Source: Chromohalobacter sarecensis
Lineage (GTDB): Bacteria > Pseudomonadota > Gammaproteobacteria > Pseudomonadales > Halomonadaceae
Length of the DNA stretch: 64,000 nt
Reading direction: 5' to 3'
Assembly (NCBI RefSeq): GCF_023061135.1
Contig: NZ_JAKGAN010000003.1
Location: forward strand, 186,001-250,000
Positions 1 to 10,858 of this stretch are shown here, piece by piece. The notes under the pieces are model-generated. The model saw only the letters and a program-made list of their open reading frames with translations, did no database searches and had not been told where the DNA came from. The first letter of the stretch is position 1; each line of letters opens with the position of its first letter. The translations under genes and the position numbers were made by a program.

Positions 1-1
1 G

Positions 2-322
2 CATCGCTATTCGCGCACGCGTGATCTGTACGAGGATTTCGTGCGTGTGCTTTCGGGCGTGGATACGCTGTTGCTGCTGGATGTCTACAGCGCCGGGGAA
101 GCCCCCATTCCGGGTGCGGAGGGTCGGACATTGGCCGGCTCGATTCGTCAACGTGGCCAGGTCGATCCGCTGTTCGTCGAAAGCAAGCAGGAGCTGCCGG
201 CGCTGTTGTCACGCGTGCTGCGCCCCGACGATATTCTGATCACCCAAGGCGCCGGTGATATCGGTGGGATCTCGTTGCGCCTTGCCGGTTGTCGGTTACA
301 TCTGGATGGAATGGAATTATGA
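2..322 (+). CDS. murC: UDP-N-acetylmuramate--L-alanine ligase, C-terminal fragment
   Basis: This is the last ~106 codons of MurC, which adds L-alanine to UDP-MurNAc in the cytoplasm at the start of peptidoglycan stem-peptide synthesis. The frame is open from the window edge and reads [17 protein letters not shown], the substrate-binding C-terminal domain of Mur ligases. [18 protein letters not shown] and [13 protein letters not shown] follow, both typical of MurC. The ATP-binding centre lies outside the window. The stop overlaps the ddlB start (ATGA), so the two are translationally coupled. The identification is firm because ddlB, ftsQ, ftsA and ftsZ follow in the usual dcw order. Confidence 0.93.
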   Translation, partial: HRYSRTRDLYEDFVRVLSGVDTLLLLDVYSAGEAPIPGAEGRTLAGSIRQRGQVDPLFVESKQELPALLSRVLRPDDILITQGAGDIGGISLRLAGCRLHLDGMEL

Positions 323-1263
323 ATGACAGCGTGACGAACCAGGACCCAAAGCGCCTGCATCCGGGACGCGTCGTGGTGGTATACGGTGGTCGTTCCGCTG
401 AACGTGAAGTGTCGTTGCTCAGTGGTCGCGCGATTCTGGCATCGCTCGAGCGTAGCGGTGTGGACGTGCGCGGATTCGATTTCGCCGGCGGTGGGCTGAG
501 TGGGTTAGAAGCGCTTGCGCCGGAGTGTGTCTTCATCGCCATGCACGGCCGGGACGGCGAGGATGGCTCTTTGCAGGGCGCTCTGGAGCTGCTGGATATC
601 CCCTATACCGGCAGCGGTGTGCTGGCTTCTGCGTTGGGGATGGATAAGGAACGCACCAAACAGTTCTGGCGTGCCCATGGTCTGCCCACACCGGAAAGCG
701 TCATGCTGGAAGGGGCGGTGGACTGGGATGCCGTCATCGAGACCCTGGAGCTGCCTTTGATCGTCAAGCCGGTGCATGAAGGCTCGACCCTCGGGATCAG
801 TATCGTCGGCACACGGGAAGAGTTAATCGCAGCGCATGCCGAAGCGTCGCGCTTCGATAGCGCCATCATGGCCGAACGTTTCGTGCAGGGTGAGGAATAT
901 ACCGTGTCGCTACTTGGCGACGAGGTCTTGCCGGCGATTCGCGTTGAGGTGCCCAGCGGCTTTTACGATTACCAGGCCAAGTATCATTCCGATACCACGC
1001 GTTATCTACTGCCTTGCGGTCTCGAGGCTGCCGATGAGCGGGCGTTGGGCGAGCTGTGCCGCCGCGCGTTCGAGGTGATCGGCGGTAGCGGCTGGGGACG
1101 TGTCGATGTGATGCGCGATGCGCAGGGACGCTTCTGGCTTCTCGAAGTCAACACGGTGCCGGGCATGACCGATCATAGCCTGGTGCCGCAGGCGGCAGCG
1201 CATGCGGGTCTCGACTTCGACGCGCTGGTGTTGCGAATTCTCGACACCACGACCGGTGAGTGA
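319..1263 (+). CDS. ddlB: D-alanine--D-alanine ligase
   Basis: Joins two D-alanines with ATP to make the terminal dipeptide of the peptidoglycan stem. The protein is 314 residues, the usual DdlB length. ATP-grasp signatures are visible: [12 protein letters not shown] near residue 75, [14 protein letters not shown] in the nucleotide-binding region, and the metal-binding [12 protein letters not shown] near the C-terminus. An in-frame upstream start at 289 exists, but ATG 319 overlaps the murC stop and gives the usual Ddl N-terminus, so it is preferred. It sits between murC and ftsQ as in other gammaproteobacteria and should be part of the dcw transcript. Confidence 0.95.
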   Translation: MNDSVTNQDPKRLHPGRVVVVYGGRSAEREVSLLSGRAILASLERSGVDVRGFDFAGGGLSGLEALAPECVFIAMHGRDGEDGSLQGALELLDIPYTGSGVLASALGMDKERTKQFWRAHGLPTPESVMLEGAVDWDAVIETLELPLIVKPVHEGSTLGISIVGTREELIAAHAEASRFDSAIMAERFVQGEEYTVSLLGDEVLPAIRVEVPSGFYDYQAKYHSDTTRYLLPCGLEAADERALGELCRRAFEVIGGSGWGRVDVMRDAQGRFWLLEVNTVPGMTDHSLVPQAAAHAGLDFDALVLRILDTTTGE

Positions 1264-1269
1264 CGCAGA

Positions 1270-1992
1270 ATGAAGGAGTCCGGTTTGCGCGGTGCCTTGT
1301 TAGGCTTGATCTTGTTAGCCGTTTTGCTCGGCGCAGGTGGGCGTACGTTGTGGCTGTGGCTCGACCGGCCCATCGAGCGGGTCTCCATCGGCGGTGATCT
1401 GCACTACGTTTCGGCGGCTTACTTGCAGCGCAATCTCGCGCCCTTGGTCAGCGGTGAGACCTGGCTATCCATCGATCTCGACCAGGTGCGCGACACGGCC
1501 CGCGATATCGACTGGCTGTCGGAGGTGAAAGTCTCGCGAGAATGGCCGGATGCGCTACGCTTCGAGCTTTTCGAGCAAACACCGGTCGCCCGCTGGAACG
1601 ACGACAAGCTACTCAATACGCATGGCGAACCTTTCTCACCGGGGCCAGTCGATGACTTCGATGAACCCTTGCCGGATTTGGCGGGTCCCAAGGGCAGCGG
1701 GCCGGAAGTATTGGCGTACCTGGACTCATTGCTACGCCGTCTTGGGACCTTGGACTTGCGTGTGACGCAATTGCGATTGGAAGACCGTGGCGCTTGGCGT
1801 TTTCAGGTCAATGACAGTGTGTGGGTTATCCTGGGGCGCGCCGATCTCGAGTCTCGTCTGGCGCGTTTTACCGCAGCTTGGCAACGACAACTTGGAACGC
1901 AGGCGTCGCAAATTCGCTACATCGATTTACGCTACCCTAATGGCGTTTCCGTCGCCTGGCATGGACAGACCGAAACAGATGCGACAGAGTAA
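1270..1992 (+). CDS. ftsQ: Cell division protein FtsQ
   Basis: FtsQ is a bitopic inner-membrane divisome protein that links early and late division proteins through FtsL and FtsB. The 240-residue protein has a short cytoplasmic N-terminus, one hydrophobic helix (LRGALLGLILLAVLLGAG, about residues 6-23) and a periplasmic POTRA domain starting at IERVSIGGDLHYVS. The conserved stretch WLSEVKVSREWPDALRFEL is followed by the beta domain. It starts 6 nt after ddlB and is followed by ftsA. Sequence similarity in this family is low, so order and topology carry much of the call. Confidence 0.92.
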   Translation: MKESGLRGALLGLILLAVLLGAGGRTLWLWLDRPIERVSIGGDLHYVSAAYLQRNLAPLVSGETWLSIDLDQVRDTARDIDWLSEVKVSREWPDALRFELFEQTPVARWNDDKLLNTHGEPFSPGPVDDFDEPLPDLAGPKGSGPEVLAYLDSLLRRLGTLDLRVTQLRLEDRGAWRFQVNDSVWVILGRADLESRLARFTAAWQRQLGTQASQIRYIDLRYPNGVSVAWHGQTETDATE

Positions 1993-2100
1993 TGGCGCAG
2001 TTGCCTTTTTCGGCGCCAGGCCACGAAATCCGGGCGGCGGGGGTTTCCCTTTTTGCAAAAATCACCGTATTCTGAGGCCGGTTTCATTTGTTGGGTGGTG

Positions 2101-2125
2101 ATGTGAAGTCACATGTTCCTATAAT
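2101..2125 (+). promoter_or_regulatory. Palindrome and -10 box upstream of ftsA
   Basis: The 201-nt gap between ftsQ and ftsA holds a perfect 6+2+6 palindrome (ATGTGAAGTCACAT, 2101-2114) five bases before a consensus -10 hexamer TATAAT (2120-2125). No good -35 is visible at normal spacing, which fits an activator-dependent or extended promoter. The palindrome would lie in the -35/-10 spacer, so a bound protein could repress. The site is read directly; its role is inferred. Confidence 0.45.
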
Positions 2126-2193
2126 TGGCCCAGCGCGTTTTTATAGATCAATGAATTTCAAACCCAGTGCAGTTCGAGGAGTGACCCCGACCT

Positions 2194-3465
2194 ATGGCAG
2201 GACAATCCAATGCTTCCAATATGGTGGTCGGGCTGGATATCGGAACGTCCAAGGTAGTGGCTATCGTTGGTCAGCCTTCCGATGACGGAAGCATCGAGAT
2301 ATCAGGTATCGGCTCGCACCCCTCGCGCGGCATGAAAAAAGGGGTCGTCATCAATATCGAGTCGACCGTGCAGTCGATTCAGCGCGCCGTCGAGGAAGCT
2401 GAGTTGATGGCGGGTTGCGATATTCACTCGGTGTATGTTGGCGTGGCAGGTAGTCATATCAGCTCGATGAATTCCGACGGTGTCGTGGCCATCAAGGAGC
2501 GGGAAGTAACACCCTCGGATATTGATCGTGTCATCGATTCGGCCCGTGCACGTGCTATTTCCGAAGGGCAGCGTATTCTTCATGTGTTGCCCCAGGAATT
2601 CGCCATCGACAACCAAGAAGGTATCCGTGAGCCCATGGGGATGTCCGGTGTGCGTCTCGAGGCGCGGGTTCACTTGGTCACGGCGGCACTGAATGCCGTG
2701 CAGAACATCGAAAAATGCGTGCGTCGCTGCGGTCTGGAAGTCGATGACATCATTCTGGAGCAGTTGGCCTCCAGTTATGCGGTATTGACAGAAGACGAAC
2801 GCGAGCTGGGCGTGTGCATGGTGGATATCGGCGGCGGTACCACCGATATCGCCGTGTTTACCGAAGGGGCCATTCGCCATACGGCAGTGATTCCCATCGC
2901 GGGTGATCAGGTGACCAACGATATCGCCATGGCATTGCGCACGCCGACGCAGTACGCGGAAGACATCAAGGTCAAATATGCCTGCGCGCTGACCCAGCTC
3001 GCGAGCAGTGACGAAATGATCAAGGTTCCCAGCGTGGGAGACAGGCCGGCGCGCGATCTTTCTCGCCAGGCGTTGGCCGAAGTGGTCGAACCGCGCTATG
3101 AAGAATTGTTTACATTGGTACGCGAAGAATTACGGCGTAGTGGCTACGAAGATCTCGTGGCGGCCGGCGTGGTACTGACCGGTGGTACGTCGCGCATGGA
3201 GGGTGTCGTCGAGCTGGCTGAAGAAATCTTTCACATGCCCGTGCGAATTGCTTATCCCCAAAACGTTCGCGGCCTCGCCGATGTCGTTCGTAACCCGATT
3301 TATTCGACGGGAGTGGGTTTGCTACTCTACGGTATGAATGATGCCAAACGTAATGCCGTCGTGTCGGCTCAGCCCCGTAGAGAAGAGGCTCATACCCGAC
3401 GTGGACAAAGGCAGGAACGCTCGGGATTGGAAAGGATCAAAGGCTGGTTTAAAGGAAATTTCTGA
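2194..3465 (+). CDS. ftsA: Cell division protein FtsA
   Basis: Actin-like ATPase that tethers FtsZ filaments to the membrane. The 423-residue protein begins VVGLDIGTSKVVAIVG (phosphate 1 motif). It carries VDIGGGTTDIAVF (phosphate 2, about residue 210) and GVVLTGGTSRMEG (adenosine motif, about residue 328). It ends in the amphipathic membrane-targeting helix SGLERIKGWFKGNF. A ribosome-binding site (CGAGGAG) precedes ATG 2194. ftsZ starts 38 nt after the stop. It probably has its own promoter in the 201-nt gap upstream. Confidence 0.97.
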   Translation: MAGQSNASNMVVGLDIGTSKVVAIVGQPSDDGSIEISGIGSHPSRGMKKGVVINIESTVQSIQRAVEEAELMAGCDIHSVYVGVAGSHISSMNSDGVVAIKEREVTPSDIDRVIDSARARAISEGQRILHVLPQEFAIDNQEGIREPMGMSGVRLEARVHLVTAALNAVQNIEKCVRRCGLEVDDIILEQLASSYAVLTEDERELGVCMVDIGGGTTDIAVFTEGAIRHTAVIPIAGDQVTNDIAMALRTPTQYAEDIKVKYACALTQLASSDEMIKVPSVGDRPARDLSRQALAEVVEPRYEELFTLVREELRRSGYEDLVAAGVVLTGGTSRMEGVVELAEEIFHMPVRIAYPQNVRGLADVVRNPIYSTGVGLLLYGMNDAKRNAVVSAQPRREEAHTRRGQRQERSGLERIKGWFKGNF

Positions 3466-3503
3466 GAGGGCCGCACTGGTAGCGGTCACAGGAGACGGGG
3501 CTT

Positions 3504-4688
3504 ATGTTCGAACTGGTAGATAACGCACCTTCTAGCAGCGCGGTTATCAAGGTGATTGGCGTCGGTGGTGGCGGTGGTAATGCCGTCAACCACATGGTCG
3601 AAAGCAACATCGAAGGCGTTGAGTTCATCTGCGCCAATACCGACGCTCAGGCACTCAAGCGCGTCGCTGCCAAGACCGTGCTTCAGCTTGGCAGTGAAAT
3701 CACCAAGGGGCTGGGAGCTGGCGCCAGCCCCGAGGTTGGTCGTCAAGCGGCGACGGAAGACCGTGAGCGGATCGCCGAGTTGCTGCAAGGCGCCGACATG
3801 GTGTTCATCACGGCTGGCATGGGCGGTGGTACCGGTACCGGTGGCGCGCCTATCGTGGCGCAGGTTGCCAAGGAACTGGGTATTCTGACCGTGGCGGTGG
3901 TGACGCGTCCGTTCCCCTTCGAGGGGCCCAAGCGCATGCGGGCCGCCGAAGAGGGGATGGAGGCGCTGTCCGAGTATGTCGACTCGCTGATTACCATTCC
4001 CAACGAGAAGCTGCTCGCGGTGCTCGGCAAGAATGCCAGCCTGCTGTCGGCATTCAGTGCCGCCAACGACGTGCTGCTGGGCGCGGTCCAGGGGATCGCC
4101 GAGCTGATTACCAGCCCGGGGATCATCAACGTCGACTTTGCCGACGTGCGCACCGTGATGTCCGAGATGGGCATGGCGATGATGGGGACCGGCGCAGCGA
4201 CTGGCGAAAATCGCGCTCGTGAAGCCGCCGAAAAGGCTATCCGTAGTCCCTTGCTGGAAGATATCGATCTGCATGGCGCGCGCGGCATTCTGGTCAACAT
4301 CACGGCGGGGCCGGACCTTTCCATCGGCGAGTTCAACGATGTCGGGGCTACCGTGCAGGAATTCGCTTCCCAAGACGCGACGATCGTGGTGGGGACGTCC
4401 ATCGATATGGAGTTGTCCGACGAGTTGCGCGTCACCGTGGTGGCGGCAGGTCTCGAGGGGCTCAAGGAAAAAGCGACAGTCGCTACACCGCAACGCGAGA
4501 CCGTCGCGGCGGCGCGCAGTGCCGAATCGCCCGATTATCGCAAGCTGCAGCAGCCAACGGTCATGCGTCAGCAGGCCGCCAAGGAACAGGATGAGTCGGC
4601 GAAGTCTCGGCAGGAGTCGCGCCGTAAGTCGCAAGAGCTCGACGACTACCTGGATATCCCGGCGTTTCTGCGTCGCCAGGCCGATTGA
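3504..4688 (+). CDS. ftsZ: Cell division protein FtsZ
   Basis: Tubulin-like GTPase that forms the cytokinetic Z ring. Among its 394 residues are the N-terminal glycine loop [14 protein letters not shown] (about 18-31) and the tubulin signature [15 protein letters not shown] (about 105). The T7-region residues [15 protein letters not shown] follow. A variable Q/R-rich linker leads to the conserved C-terminal peptide [15 protein letters not shown], which binds FtsA and ZipA. ATG 3504 follows a purine-rich site (AGGAGACGGGGC). The length is normal and no key residue is missing. Confidence 0.98.
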   Translation: MFELVDNAPSSSAVIKVIGVGGGGGNAVNHMVESNIEGVEFICANTDAQALKRVAAKTVLQLGSEITKGLGAGASPEVGRQAATEDRERIAELLQGADMVFITAGMGGGTGTGGAPIVAQVAKELGILTVAVVTRPFPFEGPKRMRAAEEGMEALSEYVDSLITIPNEKLLAVLGKNASLLSAFSAANDVLLGAVQGIAELITSPGIINVDFADVRTVMSEMGMAMMGTGAATGENRAREAAEKAIRSPLLEDIDLHGARGILVNITAGPDLSIGEFNDVGATVQEFASQDATIVVGTSIDMELSDELRVTVVAAGLEGLKEKATVATPQRETVAAARSAESPDYRKLQQPTVMRQQAAKEQDESAKSRQESRRKSQELDDYLDIPAFLRRQAD

Positions 4689-4733
4689 TCGGACGACATG
4701 CTGGGCGCATAGGCGTGGCCAGGCGACATTTTT

Positions 4734-4762
4734 TTGTTGAAACGCTTGTTCGGTGTTATAGT
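4734..4762 (+). promoter_or_regulatory. Sigma-70 promoter of lpxC
   Basis: TTGTTG at 4734-4739 and TATAGT at 4757-4762 are separated by exactly 17 nt in the 115-nt ftsZ-lpxC gap, about 40 nt before the lpxC start. This fits a vegetative promoter that lets lpxC be expressed apart from the dcw cluster. Confidence 0.6.
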
Positions 4763-4803
4763 GAACAGCGTTTCATAACGATTTCCAAGCTTGGCTTACG
4801 CCC

Positions 4804-5715
4804 ATGATTAGACAACGTACATTAAAGAATACCATCCGTGCCACTGGTGTGGGTTTGCACTCAGGTGAAAAGGTCTATCTGACGTTGCGCCCTGCGCCGG
4901 TCAATACTGGCGTCGTCTTCGTGCGTACCGATCTCGATCCAGTGGTGCAGATTGCTGCCAACGCCGAATACGTGACCGACACGACGCTTTGTACCGCGCT
5001 TTCGCGTGACGGCGTCAAGGTGGCGACGGTAGAGCATCTGATGTCGGCGTTTGCCGGCTTGGGGATCGACAATATTTTCGTCGAACTCAGTGCCCCGGAA
5101 GTGCCCATCATGGATGGCAGTGCCGGTCCGTTCGTTTTCTTGATTCAGTCGGCAGGTATCGCTGAACAAGGGGCAGCCAAGAAGTTCATCCGCATCAAGC
5201 GTGAGATCGTGGTGGAAGAGGATGACAAGGAAGCGCGCTTCTTGCCGCATAACGGTTTTAAAGTAGCGTTTGCCATCGACTTCGATCATCCGGTCTTTGC
5301 GCATCAGAAGCAGACGGCAAGCGTCGATTTCTCGACGACTTCGTTCGTGAAGGAAGTTTCCCGTGCGCGTACTTTCGGGTTCATGCGTGATTTGGAGTTC
5401 CTGCGTGCCCAGAATCTGGCGCTTGGCGGAAGTCTAGATAATGCCATCGTCGTCGATGATTACCGTATCGTGAACGAAGGTGGGTTGCGCTATGAAGATG
5501 AGTTCGTCAAGCACAAGGTGCTCGACGCGATCGGCGATCTGTATCAACTCGGGCATAGCCTTATCGGTGAATTCCGTGGCGTCAAATCCGGTCATGGCTT
5601 GAATAACAAGCTATGTCGCGCCTTGATGGCGCAACAGGATGCCTGGGAAATCGTGACTTTCGAAGACGAAACGCAAGCAGCGCCTATCTCTTATGCGGCG
5701 CCAGCATTGGCTTGA
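4804..5715 (+). CDS. lpxC: UDP-3-O-acyl-N-acetylglucosamine deacetylase
   Basis: Zinc-dependent deacetylase for the committed step of lipid A synthesis. The 303-residue protein has the two-domain LpxC pattern: zinc ligand His in [15 protein letters not shown] (about residue 78), and the second His with the Asp in [18 protein letters not shown] (about 235-250). [11 protein letters not shown] is a further family motif. It has its own promoter and a strong terminator after it, so it is likely monocistronic. LapB, which in E. coli controls LpxC turnover by FtsH, is also encoded in this window. Confidence 0.97.
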   Translation: MIRQRTLKNTIRATGVGLHSGEKVYLTLRPAPVNTGVVFVRTDLDPVVQIAANAEYVTDTTLCTALSRDGVKVATVEHLMSAFAGLGIDNIFVELSAPEVPIMDGSAGPFVFLIQSAGIAEQGAAKKFIRIKREIVVEEDDKEARFLPHNGFKVAFAIDFDHPVFAHQKQTASVDFSTTSFVKEVSRARTFGFMRDLEFLRAQNLALGGSLDNAIVVDDYRIVNEGGLRYEDEFVKHKVLDAIGDLYQLGHSLIGEFRGVKSGHGLNNKLCRALMAQQDAWEIVTFEDETQAAPISYAAPALA

Positions 5716-5762
5716 TAGCCACGCCGTTTGTAAGATGTAAGCGTAAGACCAAGCTTTTATTG

Positions 5763-5788
5763 ACGCCGACCGATGGTCGGCGTTTTTT
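5763..5788 (+). terminator. Rho-independent terminator of lpxC
   Basis: A 9-bp GC-rich stem (ACGCCGACC / GGTCGGCGT, 5763-5771 and 5775-5783) with a GAT loop is followed by a T run, 47 nt after the lpxC stop. It separates lpxC from the convergent dciA. Confidence 0.88.
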
Positions 5789-5807
5789 ATGGGCATGACG
5801 CGGCTAT

Positions 5808-6269
5808 CTAGGTGTTGTTCGGGGCATGGGACGCTAAGCGTGCCAACGCTTTTTTAAGCTTGGGGTCCGTGGTGTCGTCTGCGCATGCTTTGAGGTGATG
5901 CGCCGCCTCGGGAGAAAGTGCGCGTGCCTGGTAAGTGGGCGCTTTGAGAGGGTGTACAGGGCGGACCTTGAAATTGAGCGCCAGTACGGCTTCGAATTCG
6001 GGAAGTTGACGCAGCAGTTTGAGGAGTCGCTGGCGTTCGTAGCGTAGCCACGTCAACCATACGGCGCCATCGGTGATGAGGGTCAGGGCGCCTTCCCGAT
6101 AGCCACCGACATAGACGTGTTCGGCGATTTCGCTGGGAAGCCCGGCACGTAGGTGCTGTTGGGCCCGTTGCAGCAGTGTCGCCATGCGTACCACCGATCC
6201 CAGCTCGCCGGAACCGTCGATGAGATGGTGGATGGACTGGGCTCGGAAACGCTTAGCCTTTATACTCAT
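5808..6269 (-). CDS. dciA: DUF721 protein, DciA-type replicative helicase loader
   Basis: 153 residues starting MSIKAKRFRAQSIHHL. DUF721 features are visible: the basic N-terminus, then LQRAQQHLRAGLPSEIAEHVYVG, GALTLITDGAVWLTWLRYER and LLKLLRQLPEFEAVL, the KH-like core. DciA helps load the DnaB helicase in bacteria that lack DnaC/DnaI. It lies between lpxC and secA, as in Pseudomonas. The frame stays open 66 codons further upstream, but that extension is arginine-rich and antisense to the next ORF, so ATG 6269 was chosen. Family assignment is good; the loading role is from the family. Confidence 0.8.
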   Translation of the reverse strand: MSIKAKRFRAQSIHHLIDGSGELGSVVRMATLLQRAQQHLRAGLPSEIAEHVYVGGYREGALTLITDGAVWLTWLRYERQRLLKLLRQLPEFEAVLALNFKVRPVHPLKAPTYQARALSPEAAHHLKACADDTTDPKLKKALARLASHAPNNT

Positions 6270-6337
6270 GGGCTTGCCCGCGCGAAGGAAAGCAGAATGT
6301 CTGCGCAATCTACCATGAGCCGGAGCTCGTCGATAGC

Positions 6338-6712
6338 ATGACCAGCACCACGCCCCATAGCTCAACGCCACCGCGTCGCGTTCGCACGCGCCATCGTGCG
6401 CAATGGTGGCTTGCCGGTCTGTTGGTCGGGTGTTTATTGCCGGCGGGGTTAGTGCACCCCGACGCACTGCGTATCGCCGAGCGATTGACGCAGATCTGCC
6501 TGATGGCGCCTGAAGCCATTCGTGCCCAATCGCGTCGGGTAGCGAGGCGCAAGCGATTGCTGGTCATCGCACGACGACGCCCTCGATCTTCTCGGCTGTG
6601 GCGCTTGCCACAGCGTTTCTATCATGTGTTGAGCGTGGGGTTAGATGTCCTCTCGCGCCGAGGTCCACCAAGCAGTGTCTTGTTTCGAGATGTCGGGCGG
6701 CTAATCGCCTGA
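6338..6712 (+). CDS. Small basic membrane or secreted protein upstream of secA (SecM position)
   Basis: A 124-residue ORF between dciA and secA, not recognised by sequence. A basic N-terminus (RRVRTRHRAQ) precedes one hydrophobic helix WWLAGLLVGCLLPAGLV (about residues 23-39). A strongly arginine-rich segment (SRRVARRKRLLVIARRRPRS) and the C-terminal RRGPPSSVLFRDVG follow. The layout (signal-like helix, then a basic or proline-containing tail, stop 73 nt before secA) resembles E. coli SecM, the arrest peptide that tunes secA translation. The SecM arrest motif itself is not present. GGAG lies 12 nt before ATG 6338. That it is a gene is likely; the SecM role is speculation. Confidence 0.55.
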   Translation: MTSTTPHSSTPPRRVRTRHRAQWWLAGLLVGCLLPAGLVHPDALRIAERLTQICLMAPEAIRAQSRRVARRKRLLVIARRRPRSSRLWRLPQRFYHVLSVGLDVLSRRGPPSSVLFRDVGRLIA

Positions 6713-6750
6713 TATCGACGTCGGCACCGCGTTGATGCGGTAGTCGATAT
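6712..6750 (+). promoter_or_regulatory. Long stem-loop in the secA leader
   Basis: ATATCGAC (6712-6719) pairs with GTCGATAT (6743-6750). Inside it ACCGC (6726-6730) pairs with GCGGT (6737-6741) around a GTTGAT loop. The structure begins at the stop codon of the upstream small ORF and ends 35 nt before the secA start. A short T4 follows at 6754-6757, too weak for a convincing terminator. A role in secA expression is inferred from position. Confidence 0.5.
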
Positions 6751-6785
6751 GACGTTTTAGGCACTTTTGGATTTCAGGATTTCAT

Positions 6786-9524
<2,739 letters not shown>

Positions 9525-9555
9525 GCTCAGCAAGCGTGGCGTGAGGAGAGGCGAC

Positions 9556-10764
9556 ATGGCGGTGGGTGAAGCGTGTTTTCCGGCGATGCCGGCCATCGAA
9601 GGTATTCGCCTGGGAACGGCGATGGCGGGCATCAAAACATCGGGACGCCGTGATCTTGTGGTGATCGAGTTACCCGAGGCGACGACGCTGGCGGCGGCGT
9701 TTACGCGCAATGCATTTTGCGCAGCACCGGTGCATGTGGCGCGACACCATCTCGAGACGGGCAAGCCACGTTATCTGCTGGTCAATACCGGTAATGCCAA
9801 TGCCGGCACCGGCGAGCAGGGCATGCACGATGCCGAGACGAGTTGCCAAGCGTTGGGTGAGCTGGCGGGTGTTGCCGCACAGTCTGTCCTGCCGTTTTCG
9901 ACCGGTGTGATCGGCGAGCTCCTGCCGGTGAATCGGCTATGCGATGCCTTGCCGCAGGCGCTTGCCGCGTTGACGGCGGATGGCTGGCAAGCGGCGGCCG
10001 AAGGCATTCTGACGACGGATACGCGTGCCAAAGGGGCCACGAGGTGTCTCGAGATCGACGGCCAAACGGTGACGATCAACGGCATTGCCAAAGGCTCGGG
10101 CATGATCAAGCCCGACATGGCGACGATGCTGAGTTTCGTCTTCACCGATGCCGCCATCGACGATGCGCGTCTGCAAGTACTGCTGCGGCATGCCGTCGAC
10201 GACTCCTTCAACTGCATCACCGTGGATTCGGATACCTCGACCAATGACGCCTGTACATTGGCTGCCACCGGACGTAGCGCTCGCATCGACACCGCCGAGC
10301 ACGAGTCACGCTTTGCTGCGGCCTTGACCGAGGTGCTGGTAGAATTGGCGCAGGCCATCATTCGTGATGCGGAAGGCGCGACCAAGTTCGTTACCCTCCA
10401 GGTCGAAGGGGCAACGACTCGGCAGGAAGCGTTGGATGTTGCTTTTACCGTGGCGCATTCGCCATTGGTGAAAACGGCGCTTTATGCCAGCGACGCCAAT
10501 TGGGGGCGCATATTGGCGGCAGTCGGGCGTGCGCCGGTACCCGACCTGGATGTGTCGCGTATCGCGATCGATCTCGGTGAGGTGGCGCTCGTCGAGCGTG
10601 GTGGTCGTGCGGCTTCGTATACCGAGGAGGCGGGCAGCGCGGTCATGGTCGAGCCCGAAATCACGATCCGTATTCATCTGGGGCGCGGCGGTGTTGCGGC
10701 GACGGTCTGGACGTCGGACCTGTCACACGATTATGTCTCCATCAATGCCGACTACCGTAGTTGA
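9556..10764 (+). CDS. argJ: Bifunctional glutamate N-acetyltransferase / ornithine acetyltransferase
   Basis: ArgJ moves the acetyl group from N-acetylornithine to glutamate, and in many species also uses acetyl-CoA, in the cyclic arginine pathway. The 402-residue precursor contains the self-cleavage site in KGSGMIKPDMATMLSF: the chain splits before the Thr of ATML to give alpha and beta subunits. NTGNANAGTGEQGM and DSDTSTNDACTLAATG are family signatures. ATG 9556 follows GAGGAGAGGCGAC; an in-frame GTG at 9541 is less likely. It follows secA by 31 nt. Further arginine genes (argF, argG) lie near the window end. Confidence 0.96.
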   Translation: MAVGEACFPAMPAIEGIRLGTAMAGIKTSGRRDLVVIELPEATTLAAAFTRNAFCAAPVHVARHHLETGKPRYLLVNTGNANAGTGEQGMHDAETSCQALGELAGVAAQSVLPFSTGVIGELLPVNRLCDALPQALAALTADGWQAAAEGILTTDTRAKGATRCLEIDGQTVTINGIAKGSGMIKPDMATMLSFVFTDAAIDDARLQVLLRHAVDDSFNCITVDSDTSTNDACTLAATGRSARIDTAEHESRFAAALTEVLVELAQAIIRDAEGATKFVTLQVEGATTRQEALDVAFTVAHSPLVKTALYASDANWGRILAAVGRAPVPDLDVSRIAIDLGEVALVERGGRAASYTEEAGSAVMVEPEITIRIHLGRGGVAATVWTSDLSHDYVSINADYRS

Positions 10765-10811
10765 TACGCGCCTAAATACGGCTAGCCGAGTGCGGATGGC
10801 AGCAGCGATAA

Positions 10812-10831
10812 GCGGACCGGCTTCGGTCCGC
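10812..10831 (+). terminator. GC-rich hairpin between argJ and the Nudix gene
   Basis: A perfect 8-bp inverted repeat (GCGGACCG / CGGTCCGC) with a 4-nt GCTT loop lies 48 nt after the argJ stop. No T run follows, so it is either a weak or attenuating structure or a 3'-end stabiliser. Confidence 0.4.
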
Positions 10832-10858
10832 AGATCATGAATAGTCAGTCAAGGTGAA

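Noticed and set aside
3486-4634. A 382-codon minus frame over ftsZ
   Set aside because: Antisense shadow of ftsZ; His- and Arg-rich composition typical of reversed GC-rich coding sequence.
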